From positions 62,001 through 126,000 of the forward strand of contig NZ_HG964461.1 of NCBI RefSeq assembly GCF_000612725.1: a stretch of DNA of 64,000 bases, written 5' to 3'. The DNA is from Mycolicibacterium austroafricanum. GTDB lineage: Bacteria; Actinomycetota; Actinomycetes; Mycobacteriales; Mycobacteriaceae. Positions within the stretch are counted from its first letter, which is position 1. Every line of letters starts with the position of its first letter. The position numbers were made by a program, and so were the translations under genes. The notes under the pieces were generated by a model. The model saw nothing but the letters and a program-made list of their open reading frames with translations. It searched no databases and was not told the origin of the DNA. This document shows positions 43,819 through 52,255 of the stretch, piece after piece.

Positions 43819-44627
43819 GAGACCCCGTCCGCGAAGATCGGCTCCAACTGCGCCGCATCACATTCGGCGGCCGGCTTGTCGAAGTCGACGGTTCCACCCC
43901 GTAATCCGACGACGCGGTCGGCATAGCTCATCGCCAGGTCCATCTGATGCAGCGCCATGACCACGGTGACGTGTCGTTCGGCGGCGATCCCGGACAGCAG
44001 TTCCATGACCGCGGTCGCGGACGCGGGGTCGAGGCTGGCGACCGGCTCGTCGGCCAGGATGATCGTCGGCCGCTGCATCAGCATCCGGGCGATCGCCACC
44101 CGCTGCTGTTGACCGCCGGACAACGTGTCCACCCGGCGCTCGGCGAGGCTCGCCAGGCCCACCCGATCCAAGCTCGCCATCGCTTCGCGGCGGACCTCGG
44201 CGGGACTGGTCAGCGGCCAGGCACACCGGGTGCCGTGGCGGCCCATCGCGCCGTGGACCACATTGTGGAGCACGGTGAGCCGTGGGATCAGATGGAATCG
44301 CTGGAAGACGAACCCGATGTCACGGCGGATCCCGCGCAGCGCGCGTCGCGGTGCCGCCGTGACATCGGTTCCGGCCAGAGTCACCGTGCCACTGGTGGGC
44401 TCCGCCAACCGCACCAGGCAGCGCAGCAGCGTCGATTTTCCTGCCCCGTTGGTGCCGATAAGCGCCACCGTCTCACCGTGCTCCACCCGAAGGTTCACCC
44501 CGGCAAGGACATTCGTCGATGCGCCGCGATAGCGCAGCCGGAGGTCGTCGACCTCGATCGCCGTAGCGCGGCTGGTGCGCGCCGGTGTCGGACCGGCCAC
44601 CTGGTCGGGCACGACCATGTCAATCAC
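43815..44627 (-). CDS. phnC: PhnC: phosphonate ABC transporter ATPase
   Basis: A 270-residue ABC ATPase powering phosphonate uptake: Walker A GTNGAGKST, Q-loop VFQRFHLIPRLTVLHNV, signature LSGGQQQR, Walker B ILADEPVASLDP. All motifs intact, unlike PhnL. The order PhnC after PhnD and before PhnE is standard. The GTG at 44627 overlaps the phnD stop by 8 nt. It may also admit phosphate or phosphite, which cannot be told from sequence. Confidence 0.93.
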   Translation of the reverse strand: MIDMVVPDQVAGPTPARTSRATAIEVDDLRLRYRGASTNVLAGVNLRVEHGETVALIGTNGAGKSTLLRCLVRLAEPTSGTVTLAGTDVTAAPRRALRGIRRDIGFVFQRFHLIPRLTVLHNVVHGAMGRHGTRCAWPLTSPAEVRREAMASLDRVGLASLAERRVDTLSGGQQQRVAIARMLMQRPTIILADEPVASLDPASATAVMELLSGIAAERHVTVVMALHQMDLAMSYADRVVGLRGGTVDFDKPAAECDAAQLEPIFADGVS

Positions 44628-45522
44628 CGAGGAACTGGGAGAAGTCGTTGACGCCGACGGCCTGGTACATCGACCGGACCCTGTCGTAGTCCTGGTCGGT
44701 CACCTCGACCAGCTTGGCGTTCGCATATTTAGCGTTGTCCTTGCCCTCGAGCATGGCGGTCAGCAACTCGTCGAAATGCTCCTCGAACGTGGTCTGGATG
44801 GTCGCGACCGTCTCCGGGTCAAGGCCTTTCCTTCCGACCAGCAGGTCGGGCGGAAGGATGGGACCTTCCTCGATCAGCAGGTACCGGCCGGCGTCGTCGG
44901 CCGCCATGAACTCCTCGTAGTCGTGACATCCGATGCCGACCGCGTCGACATCGCCACGCTTGAGTGCCTCGTGCACCGCATCACCGACGGTCAGCACCTC
45001 GAGCTCGGTCGTCGGTTCCACCCCTGCGTCCTTGAGCATCTGGGACGGGCCGAGATGCCCGCTGGTCGAGCCGACGTCCGACATTGCGATCTTCTTCCCG
45101 CGCAGCTGATCGAGGCTGCTGATGCCGCTGTCGGCGCGGGTGTAGATGCAGGAATGGTAGCCGTCGCGCTCGATCGCCACGATGGGTTCGGCCCCGGTCC
45201 TCTCGTGGATGACCACGTACTCGGCCGGCCCGGTGAACACGACGTCGACACGGTCGGCCTGCATCGCGGCCGCCGCGGCCGTGCGGTCGTTGACGGCGAA
45301 GAACTCGACGTCGAGCCCGGAGGTTTCTTCGAATACCGTTTCAAACGCCCCGTATTCGCGTTGCAGCTCCTCCAGCCCCTGCAGGTCGGTGACGGCGAAC
45401 CGCACGGTGCCCGCTTGCTCTTCTTCGGATGGCTGGCTGCTACAGCCGACGGCGACAGCCGCTGCAGACAGTAACGCAACAGCACCTGTGACGATCCTGC
45501 GTCCGGACATCTGATTTCCCAT
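44620..45522 (-). CDS. phnD: PhnD: phosphonate-binding lipoprotein
   Basis: A 300-residue solute-binding lipoprotein of the phosphonate ABC importer: signal peptide with lipobox Cys27 (VAVGCSS), then the PhnD motif region GPAEYVVIHERTGAEPIVAI, and SDVGSTSGHLGPSQML, a SG/SxS-type phosphonate-binding loop. It anchors outside the membrane. First gene of the operon; GGAGAGC precedes the ATG at 45522. Length fits the family. Confidence 0.92.
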   Translation of the reverse strand: MGNQMSGRRIVTGAVALLSAAAVAVGCSSQPSEEEQAGTVRFAVTDLQGLEELQREYGAFETVFEETSGLDVEFFAVNDRTAAAAAMQADRVDVVFTGPAEYVVIHERTGAEPIVAIERDGYHSCIYTRADSGISSLDQLRGKKIAMSDVGSTSGHLGPSQMLKDAGVEPTTELEVLTVGDAVHEALKRGDVDAVGIGCHDYEEFMAADDAGRYLLIEEGPILPPDLLVGRKGLDPETVATIQTTFEEHFDELLTAMLEGKDNAKYANAKLVEVTDQDYDRVRSMYQAVGVNDFSQFLGD

Positions 45523-45543
45523 CTGTTGCTCTCCGGCAGTTGC

Positions 45544-45557
45544 TGTCTACATGTCTA
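45544..45557 (-). promoter_or_regulatory. Candidate PhnF operator upstream of phnD
   Basis: Read on the coding strand, TAGACA-N2-TAGACA (two direct copies, 8 bp apart) with overlapping TCTA/TAGA half sites lies about 22-35 bp before the phnD start. GntR/HutC factors such as M. smegmatis PhnF bind sites including TATAGAC-like halves. This is weaker than the other operators listed. Confidence 0.35.
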
Positions 45558-45633
45558 GATAACCGGGGAGAACTGCGGGTTAACGCCGGACGACGGTCGC
45601 CGCAACGTCATGCGGCCAGCAGAACGGGCTCTC

Positions 45634-47442
45634 TTACAACCGAAACTCGTCGAACTTGACGGCTCCGGCTGTGGTGTCCGCCATGTCGACGTACCAGCTG
45701 GTGACGGTGCCTGTGCCGGTGTATATCGCCTGGAACACGACGGTGTTGTTGTCCGCGATGTAGGGCAGCGGCCGGCCGCCGCCGTCGCGCCGCGGCGCGA
45801 TGGTCGGCACCGTGGGGCTCAGGCCGCCCGGATTGCCCTGTGCCGCCGTGTCTTCGCTGTTCCAGGGTGAGGGCGGCACAGGTCGGCGACGACCGGAGCC
45901 GTCGGGAAAGGCGCCGAAGCTGTTCCCGGTGTTGGATCCCTCGAGGTAGTGCACGCCCGCCGGTGAGGTGAACCGGTTCCACAGGTGGTTGTGCCCGTTG
46001 CACACCAGGTCGACGCCTGTGTGCTCGATCAGCGGCAGCACGTCACGCAGCAGTAGGTTCTCGGCTGCCGGATAGTCGTACCTGATCCCGACAACTCGGT
46101 CGTGGTCGTCGCGCTCCTCGTCCCGGCACGGAGGAGTGAACGCCGGAACCACGTTCTCCCCCAGGCTGTGCGGGCCTTCGTGGAGCATCACCACGGTGAA
46201 CCTCGCGTCCCGGAATTCCGGCGACTCCAGTTCCCGCCGCAGCCACTCGTACTGTCGCGAGCCGACCGCGAGGTCGTCGAAGATGAACTCGCCGTGCCCC
46301 TGGGCCAGCGGATCGGTCAGGTGCTCGCGCGATTCCTGGAAGCGGGTCCCTGTGGTGCGGGCGGCAGGATCCGCGTCGGCGCGATCGGACCGCCAGACCC
46401 GGGTGGCGAACAGCGTGATCAGCCGGACGTCACCCACCGTGGCGGCGTAGTACCGCTTTCCGCCGGGCCCGGAGCGGGGCGGCGAGAAGATCTCCTCATA
46501 CGTCGTCACCGAGAACGAATTATCCTCGACCCATTGGCTTTTCACTGCCGGATCACCGGTCGGGTTGACGCTGTCGGCGACCTTGGCGTACTCCGCTTCG
46601 GCTACGGCGCGGGGCACCGCATTGTGAAGGGAGTCGTCGAGCGACGTGTGCCCGGCGCGGCGGCCCTGCACCTCGTGGTTCCCGATGGCCGGATAGAGGG
46701 GTGCGTGCTGGAGGATCTGCGCGCCCCGGTAGGCCTTACCGTCCGAGGTCACCCGCCCGCCGCGGCCCTGCATCACCGCGAAGAACGCCGATCCACGCTC
46801 GTCGTCGAACCACTCCGAAGCGCGGTCGGGGACGTTGACCAGATCACCGGGCATGAACACCGCATCGATCTTGCCGAGCTGCTCGGTGATGGTCCGGGCG
46901 GCGAACTCGATGTTCGCCGCCGTGTTCACCAGCAGCTGGTGGTCGGAGGTCAGCATGATCACCGCGGGCATCCCCGGTGCGAGCGGTCCACCGACAGAGA
47001 AGGTTTCGGAGACCACGAACCGGTCGCCGAGCACGCTGATGACGCGATAAGGCTCTCGATCGCCGGCAGGAACGACGACCGCGGCGTGGTGCCGGTAGAC
47101 CGCGCGTGCGGCGATGCCTCTCGTCGGCCTGCGGTCGGCGGGCAGATGCGAGTCCGGGTCCTCGGCGACCCGGGACAGCCGGACGGTCTGGGCGGCGACC
47201 ACCCGCACACCGTGGGCCGCGCCTACGGCTGCCGTGGCAGCAAGTTCGGTGTCGGTCATCGCGCCGACGCCGTCGCCGATCAGGACGTGGTGGGCGTCGC
47301 CGCAGAATTCGGTGAACCAGGCCACCTCGGTGGAGTCGGGTTCGGGACGTTGGAGGAAGGGGTCGGTGAGCAGCGCGGGGCGGTGGTCACGCGGGTGCGC
47401 TCCGACTGCCCCCGCGCGCGGTAGCGTCGCCACGCCGGTCAC
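45634..47442 (-). CDS. Metallophosphoesterase
   Basis: A 602-residue calcineurin-like phosphoesterase (purple acid phosphatase-like). The metal-site motifs are in order: TSDHQLLVNTA (Asp), VFMPGDLVN (GDxx), PAIGNHEVQG (GNHE), VMLHEGPH and CNGHNHLWNR (GHxH). N-terminal residues 1 to about 170 form a beta-rich domain. No signal peptide is recognisable, so export is unclear. It precedes phnD by 111 bp on the same strand, and could supply or process organic phosphate under the same phosphate-limitation control. The GTG at 47442 is chosen; GTG at 47433 is also possible. Confidence 0.78.
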   Translation of the reverse strand: MTGVATLPRAGAVGAHPRDHRPALLTDPFLQRPEPDSTEVAWFTEFCGDAHHVLIGDGVGAMTDTELAATAAVGAAHGVRVVAAQTVRLSRVAEDPDSHLPADRRPTRGIAARAVYRHHAAVVVPAGDREPYRVISVLGDRFVVSETFSVGGPLAPGMPAVIMLTSDHQLLVNTAANIEFAARTITEQLGKIDAVFMPGDLVNVPDRASEWFDDERGSAFFAVMQGRGGRVTSDGKAYRGAQILQHAPLYPAIGNHEVQGRRAGHTSLDDSLHNAVPRAVAEAEYAKVADSVNPTGDPAVKSQWVEDNSFSVTTYEEIFSPPRSGPGGKRYYAATVGDVRLITLFATRVWRSDRADADPAARTTGTRFQESREHLTDPLAQGHGEFIFDDLAVGSRQYEWLRRELESPEFRDARFTVVMLHEGPHSLGENVVPAFTPPCRDEERDDHDRVVGIRYDYPAAENLLLRDVLPLIEHTGVDLVCNGHNHLWNRFTSPAGVHYLEGSNTGNSFGAFPDGSGRRRPVPPSPWNSEDTAAQGNPGGLSPTVPTIAPRRDGGGRPLPYIADNNTVVFQAIYTGTGTVTSWYVDMADTTAGAVKFDEFRL

Positions 47443-47464
47443 TCTATCGCCGCGGCGGAAGGTG

Positions 47465-47792
47465 TCAGCCGGCCTCAATCATGTGCTTACCTGGGTGCGC
47501 TGCCTGCCAGCCGGATATCGCCTGGTCCCACTGCTCGCCGTCCAGAGAGGTCAGCGAGGCCGGAAACAACCCGTCCTCCTCCTTGGCGATGTGCTCATAC
47601 AGGTCGTCGACCGCCGTACGGATCTGCTCGCGGTCATCCGCATTAGACAGGTCAACGGATTCAAGCAGCGCACCGAGTTCCCGGTGTTCGCGTACCAGCG
47701 GGGCGATGTGGGCCGCAATTCATCACCCGCTCGTGCTCCGCGATGTAGTCGCGCAGCAACGGCATGTCCCGACATCCGCAGTATTGGCACAT
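47465..47792 (-). pseudogene. Hemerythrin (HHE) domain protein gene, internally deleted and frameshifted
   Basis: Two frames together resemble one protein. Frame 1 from the ATG at 47792 gives MCQYCGCRDMPLLRDYIAEH followed by ERVMN. Frame 2 from 47716 gives AHIAPLVREHRELGALLESV and continues with HIAKEEDGLFPASLTSLDG to the TGA at 47465. Full-length mycobacterial homologues (from memory) have about 45 residues between these pieces, including HHE ligands. The junction near 47717 is shifted by one base, so the gene carries a deletion plus frameshift and should be inactive. Confidence 0.75.
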
Positions 47793-47845
47793 CCCCAGCC
47801 CCATCAGAAGTCCGTCGCCTCCGACAGTAGGCCGTGTCGGCTCGG

Positions 47846-48808
47846 TCAGACCAGCACGCGCTGTAGATCGGGTTTCATCTGTCGGAGTTGTTGTCCCCAG
47901 TAGTTCCAGCTATGGGTGCCGTCGGAGGGGAAGTTGAACGCACCGTTGCGCCCGCCTGCGGCCAGGTATTTCTCTTGAAAGGTTCTGCTGGTGCGGGCAA
48001 GGAACTTCTCCAGGAACTGTGCGGCGGCGAGGTTGCCCACGGTGGCATCGGAGTCGAAGTCGGATGCCTTGCCGGTGCCCGAGTAGATCCAGATGCGGGT
48101 GTTGTTGGCCACGAGCTTGCCGAGGTTCTCGGTGGGATCGTTGCGTTTCCATACGGGGTCGCTGCTGGGACCCCACATGCTTTCGGCGTCGAAGCGGCCG
48201 GCGTCGTTCATGGCGATCCCGACCAGGGTGGGCCACCACCCCTCGGAGGGGTTGAGCGCCCCGGAAAGGGCTGCAGCATAGACGAATTGCCCGGGATGCC
48301 AGATCGCCAGCGTGAGCGCCGAGGAAGCGGCCATGGACAGTCCGACCGCAGCGTGCCCGGTCGGGGAGATGTTTCGGTGGGACGCCAGCCACTGCGGAAG
48401 TTCCTGAGTGAGAAACGTCTCCCACTTGTATGTGTAGGTTTGGCCGTTGCTCCGGGACGGGCGGTACCAGTCGGTGTAGAAGCTGGACTGGCCGCCGACG
48501 GGCATGATGACCGAGATCCCCGACTGGTCGTACCACTCGAAGGCCGCGGTGTTGATGTCCCATCCGTTGAAGTCGTCTTGGGCGCGCAGTCCGTCGAGCA
48601 GGAACACCGCGTGCGGTCCGCCGTACTGGAACTGGATGCGGACGTCTCGGCCCATCGACGGAGACGGAATATCCAGGTATTCGACGGGCAGCCCGGGCCG
48701 GGAGAACGCCTGCGCCGTGGCCGGCGCCGCGAGCACCGCCGCGGTCAGGGCGGCGACGGCGACGATCATCTGCCCGGCGATGCGCAACCTTGAGTGCGTG
48801 GACAACAT
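47846..48808 (-). CDS. Antigen 85-type mycolyltransferase (Fbp)
   Basis: A 320-residue secreted esterase of the antigen 85 family that transfers mycolic acid between trehalose esters and arabinogalactan. Signal peptide to about residue 34 (TAQA-F), mature start FSRPGLPVEYLDIPSPSMG, then GLSMAASSA with catalytic Ser158 (about Ser124 in mature numbering), and C-terminal PSDGTHSWNYWGQQL with the catalytic His. Which of FbpA, B or C it corresponds to is not clear. GGAC before the ATG is weak. The TetR gene downstream region is 35 bp away. Confidence 0.9.
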   Translation of the reverse strand: MLSTHSRLRIAGQMIVAVAALTAAVLAAPATAQAFSRPGLPVEYLDIPSPSMGRDVRIQFQYGGPHAVFLLDGLRAQDDFNGWDINTAAFEWYDQSGISVIMPVGGQSSFYTDWYRPSRSNGQTYTYKWETFLTQELPQWLASHRNISPTGHAAVGLSMAASSALTLAIWHPGQFVYAAALSGALNPSEGWWPTLVGIAMNDAGRFDAESMWGPSSDPVWKRNDPTENLGKLVANNTRIWIYSGTGKASDFDSDATVGNLAAAQFLEKFLARTSRTFQEKYLAAGGRNGAFNFPSDGTHSWNYWGQQLRQMKPDLQRVLV

Positions 48809-48843
48809 CGGGGGTCCTTTCAGGAGTCCCGGGAGAGGGGAGG

Positions 48844-49437
48844 TCAGTTGCCGAGCAGGGCGGGGTCGGCGTCGATGTAGCGCGCCAGGCTGGCCCGCAG
48901 ATCGGTGAGCTTGTGGCCGGCGTCGAATTCGAGCAGCGCGGCTTCGGCGGTCATCCCGATCCAGAGTTGGGCAGCGCGGCGCGGATGCGGCCATCCCATG
49001 GCGGTGAAGTCGGGTTCGATGAGATCGGCTGTGTCACTGTTGCGTTGGCGTACCGCGTCGTTGATGGCGGGCTCGGCACGGGCTTCCAGCAGCAGCGCGC
49101 GCACGGCCCGGTTGGTCAGGCAGCTGTCGAGGTAGGCGCGGCTGGCGATCGCGAGTCGCCGGGCACCGGGCGCGGATCCGTCGATGATGGCCAGCGCCTC
49201 GGTGAGGATCCGGTCATGGAAGTCGCGGTGCAACGCCACCAGGTAGCTTGCGCGGTCGCCGAAATGGTGAAAGAAGCTCCCCTTGGAGACGGCGGCGTCT
49301 TCGACGATGCGGTTGACGCTCAATCCGACCAGCCCTCCGGATGCGGCGAGGCGAAACCCGGCGTCGATCAACGCGTTACGGGTGCGAGCGGCGCCCTGCT
49401 GGCGTGTGGTGGGCGGCTTGGTCGGCGGGCTGGTCAC
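48844..49437 (-). CDS. TetR/AcrR family transcriptional regulator
   Basis: A 197-residue repressor with an HTH GLSVNRIVEDAAVSKGSFFHHF (in part; SVNRIVEDAAVSKGSFFHHF, residues about 40-60). GTG start at 49437 with AAAGGGGA upstream. It is divergent from an alpha/beta hydrolase, and their shared promoter carries a perfect 8-4-8 operator at 49476-49495. The antigen-85 gene follows on the same strand and may be read through from it. Confidence 0.85.
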   Translation of the reverse strand: MTSPPTKPPTTRQQGAARTRNALIDAGFRLAASGGLVGLSVNRIVEDAAVSKGSFFHHFGDRASYLVALHRDFHDRILTEALAIIDGSAPGARRLAIASRAYLDSCLTNRAVRALLLEARAEPAINDAVRQRNSDTADLIEPDFTAMGWPHPRRAAQLWIGMTAEAALLEFDAGHKLTDLRASLARYIDADPALLGN

Positions 49438-49475
49438 GGTGTCCCCTTTACGACGGAAGAACCCCAGCCTATAGT

Positions 49476-49495
49476 TTGACCGACCAGTCGGTCAA
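49476..49495. promoter_or_regulatory. TetR operator in a divergent promoter
   Basis: TTGACCGA-CCAG-TCGGTCAA is a perfect 8-4-8 palindrome between the TetR and hydrolase starts, 16 bp from the hydrolase ATG. The first TTGACC could double as a -35 element. Confidence 0.75.
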
Positions 49496-49510
49496 TGAAG
49501 GAGGTGCCGG

Positions 49511-50332
49511 ATGCCGCTCGTGCCCACTCGCGCCGGGACACTCGCCTACCACGTGCGCGGTTCAGGACCCACGGTGGTGCTGCTGCCCGCTGCCCTGCAC
49601 GACCATCACGATTTCGACGCGGTCTCGGCCGATTTGGCGCGGCACCACCGGGTCGTGGCCGTGGACTGGCCCGGCTGCGGCGACTCGCCCCCGGCGCCCG
49701 ACCCGCACGCGGTGACCGCACCGGTGCTCGCCGACGGACTCGAAGACCTGGTGGCCGGCCTCGGCGAGGAGCCTGTCGTCCTGATCGGCAACTCCGTCGG
49801 CGGATTCGCCGCCGCTCGGTTGGCGATCCGCCGGCCGCACCGGGTTGCGGGACTGGTGCTGGTCAACACGGGTGGCTTCCTTCCGATGAATCCGATCATG
49901 AGGCTGTTCTGTCGCACGCTGGGCACGCCGCAGGTGGCCCGCCGGATCCTCCCGGCCTTCATCAGGCTCTACATGCAGGCAGACAACGACCTGGCCCGCG
50001 CGGCGCGCGACCGCGCCGTGACCCGGGCGAAAACGACGAGCGGTGTGGCCATGACCGCAGCGCTGTGGCGCAGCTTCGCCACCGACGCACACGACCTACG
50101 CCGTGACGCCGACAAGCTGACCGCCCCGGCACTCATCGTGTGGGGAAGCCGCGACACCGCCATCCCGCTCCCAATCGGCCGCGCCACCCACACAGCGTTG
50201 CCACGAGCCCGGTTCGAGACACTGCCGGCCGGTCACGTGCCCTTCGCCTCCGCACCCCAGGACTTTCTCGCGATATTGCGCCCCTTTTTGACCCGAACCC
50301 TTGGCACCACCGAGAGTTCCCCGCACCAATGA
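49511..50332 (+). CDS. Alpha/beta hydrolase
   Basis: A 273-residue hydrolase of the alpha/beta fold: LVPTRAGTLAYHVRGSGPTV N-terminal strand pair, nucleophile elbow IGNSVGGFAAAR with Ser (residue about 98), and a C-terminal GHVPFASAPQDFLAI with the catalytic His. AAGGAGGTG precedes the ATG at 49511. Substrate is likely a small ester or lactone recognised as inducer by the divergent TetR, but this is inferred from arrangement only. Confidence 0.82.
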   Translation: MPLVPTRAGTLAYHVRGSGPTVVLLPAALHDHHDFDAVSADLARHHRVVAVDWPGCGDSPPAPDPHAVTAPVLADGLEDLVAGLGEEPVVLIGNSVGGFAAARLAIRRPHRVAGLVLVNTGGFLPMNPIMRLFCRTLGTPQVARRILPAFIRLYMQADNDLARAARDRAVTRAKTTSGVAMTAALWRSFATDAHDLRRDADKLTAPALIVWGSRDTAIPLPIGRATHTALPRARFETLPAGHVPFASAPQDFLAILRPFLTRTLGTTESSPHQ

Positions 50333-50427
50333 GCCGGACGCACCGCCACTGTGGGGCCCAGGAGCCTGTCAGAGCTCCGACGTCACCGGCGGACATCGTG
50401 AGCCGATCAGGTCTCGCCGAATCTCTG

Positions 50428-51426
50428 TCAGGCGCAGGGAAACAGCTGCGCGGCGTTTGCTTTTCGCGCCCAGAGCTCGGCAAAGGCGTGCGCGATTTCG
50501 TCCAGCGCCGGCGCGAGGGGTTCGATCTGGCGGGTGACCAGCGCGTCGTCGTCGATCGCTGCCACTGGATGCCAGTAGACCCCGTCGGCGGTGACCGCGA
50601 CCTCGGGCACCAGGGATGCCCGCGTTATCTGCACGCCATCGGCGGCCGAGCCCTCCCGGGCGACCGGCCGCACCACCTGATCGTCCTGCGCGATGCCGAG
50701 TTCGTCGAGGAACTCATGGAAGGCCTTGAGCTCGCCCGGAACGGGCGCCGCAACCGTGGCTGCGACCCGCACGCGGAAGCCCAGGCCACGCGCCACCCGA
50801 ATTCCTTCCACCGCCCTGGCCCAGCTCCCGTGTCCGCGATGTGAGTCGTGCAGTTCCGGCGTCGCGGAATCCAGGCTGATCTGCAGCGCCACGTTGTCCC
50901 GCGGGATGGTGTCGAGCTCGCGTAGCCCCCTGCCCCGGAACACCATTCCATTGGTCAGCACGGTCGTCGGGAGGAGCGCGGCGCAGCTGCGAACGATGGT
51001 GCCGATGTCCGAGAGCAGGAACGGCTCGCCGCCGGTGAGAAAGACCTCGCGCACCCCCCAGTCCGCTGCCTCCCTGGCCAGTCGGGCGATGCGGTCGGCG
51101 CCCAACTCCCGTCGCGGGGCCTGCGGCGAGGACTCCACGCAGCAGTAGTCACAGGCAAGGTTGCAGTGGAAGTTGGTGTACATCCACAGCCGCGCGCCCG
51201 GCATTCGCTCCGGGCCCAGAACCAGAAGCGGATCGGGCGGGCGGCCGCGCCGCACCGTCAACGTGCCCGCCCCCGTCTCGTCGAGATCGGCCTGCACCAC
51301 GGTGTTTCCGCTTCGCGCGCACCACTTTTCGGCAGTCTCCCGCTCGGCGACGGACGCCACGGCGATCTCGCCGATGGCACCGTCGGCCAGGGTGGCCATC
51401 AACCTCATCAGGTCGAGGATCACCAC
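50428..51426 (-). CDS. Radical SAM protein with TusA-like N-terminal domain
   Basis: A 332-residue enzyme. Residues about 85-320 form the radical SAM core with CNLACDYC (Cys88, Cys92, Cys95) and LTGGEPFLLSDI; AdoMet binding is standard. Residues 1-60 (RLMATLADGAIGEIAVASVA and EKWCARSGNTVV) resemble a TusA/SirA sulfur-carrier fold without its CPxP active-site Cys, which I infer from pattern only. C-terminal FPCA is a lone Cys; no SPASM cluster. Last gene of the DoxX-ACAD-PhnD-like operon, overlapping the preceding stop by 7 nt. Confidence 0.72.
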   Translation of the reverse strand: MVILDLMRLMATLADGAIGEIAVASVAERETAEKWCARSGNTVVQADLDETGAGTLTVRRGRPPDPLLVLGPERMPGARLWMYTNFHCNLACDYCCVESSPQAPRRELGADRIARLAREAADWGVREVFLTGGEPFLLSDIGTIVRSCAALLPTTVLTNGMVFRGRGLRELDTIPRDNVALQISLDSATPELHDSHRGHGSWARAVEGIRVARGLGFRVRVAATVAAPVPGELKAFHEFLDELGIAQDDQVVRPVAREGSAADGVQITRASLVPEVAVTADGVYWHPVAAIDDDALVTRQIEPLAPALDEIAHAFAELWARKANAAQLFPCA

Positions 51427-52244
51427 CGAGGGTCGACCCCCTGCTCCTCCACCGCGGCGAACAGTGGCTCGTACCCGTCCAGGTGCGGCCTCACCCAGCG
51501 CCGCAGTCCTTCGAGTTCCAGAATTCTGCGGTGCTCAGGGTTGTCCCAGTCCATCGCCAACAGCTTGTCCACCCATGGGGTGTAACGCTGGGCCGGCAGG
51601 GTGTCGAGCGCGGTGAACATACAGTGGCAGTATCCGTCGGTCCGCCACACCTCCTCCAGGGTGCCGGCCATCAGCTCGTCGCGCCCCATCGCCTCCCAGG
51701 TGCTGCTGCCGATCGCGGCGACGTCGACCTCACCGGCCAACATTGCTTCGATCGCGTCGAGCTCGCTGCGGCCGGTGTCGCCGTGCTTACCGATATCTGT
51801 GTCGAACCGGATGACCTGCAGATCCGATGGGGGCACACCGGCGCGGGTCAGGTAATGCAGTGGCAGGATCGCCGCATGCGCGGAATCGGCCGAGCCGAGC
51901 GCGAGGCGCTTGCCGGCGATCGACGTGGGGCCCGACAGTCCGCTGCCGGACGGCGCGACGAAGACGGTGGTGAAGCCCACGTCGGTGTCGCGCTGTGCCA
52001 GAGCGACGCAGTGCCCGTCGGTCTGCATCACCGTCCGTACGTAGGCCAGGTTGGTATTCCACGCGACATCGATGTGCCCGGCGATCAACGAGGTGACCAG
52101 TCGCCCGTAGTTCGAGTAGAGGACGAAATCCATGGCGGTATCGGGTTCGCCTGCGCTGTCGAAGTATTCACGAATGCCCTCCCAAATCGGGACCACATTC
52201 GGGGTGTAGGCCACAGCACCGACGATCAGTGGGTCGCTCATCAT
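51420..52244 (-). CDS. PhnD/SsuA-like substrate-binding protein without signal peptide
   Basis: A 274-residue periplasmic-binding-fold protein similar to PhnD-type phosphonate or sulfonate binding proteins: MMSDPLIVGAVAYTPNVVPI at the start, AGHIDVAWNTNLAYV, GSGLSGPTSIAGKRLALGSA and the repeated LAGEVDVAAIGSSTWEAM. Unlike real transporters' binding proteins, it has no signal peptide or lipobox, so it should be cytoplasmic, and no permease or ATPase is adjacent. GGGAGGAC precedes the ATG at 52244. Co-transcribed with the ACAD and radical SAM genes. Confidence 0.75.
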   Translation of the reverse strand: MMSDPLIVGAVAYTPNVVPIWEGIREYFDSAGEPDTAMDFVLYSNYGRLVTSLIAGHIDVAWNTNLAYVRTVMQTDGHCVALAQRDTDVGFTTVFVAPSGSGLSGPTSIAGKRLALGSADSAHAAILPLHYLTRAGVPPSDLQVIRFDTDIGKHGDTGRSELDAIEAMLAGEVDVAAIGSSTWEAMGRDELMAGTLEEVWRTDGYCHCMFTALDTLPAQRYTPWVDKLLAMDWDNPEHRRILELEGLRRWVRPHLDGYEPLFAAVEEQGVDPRW

Positions 52245-52255
52245 GTCCTCCCGCG

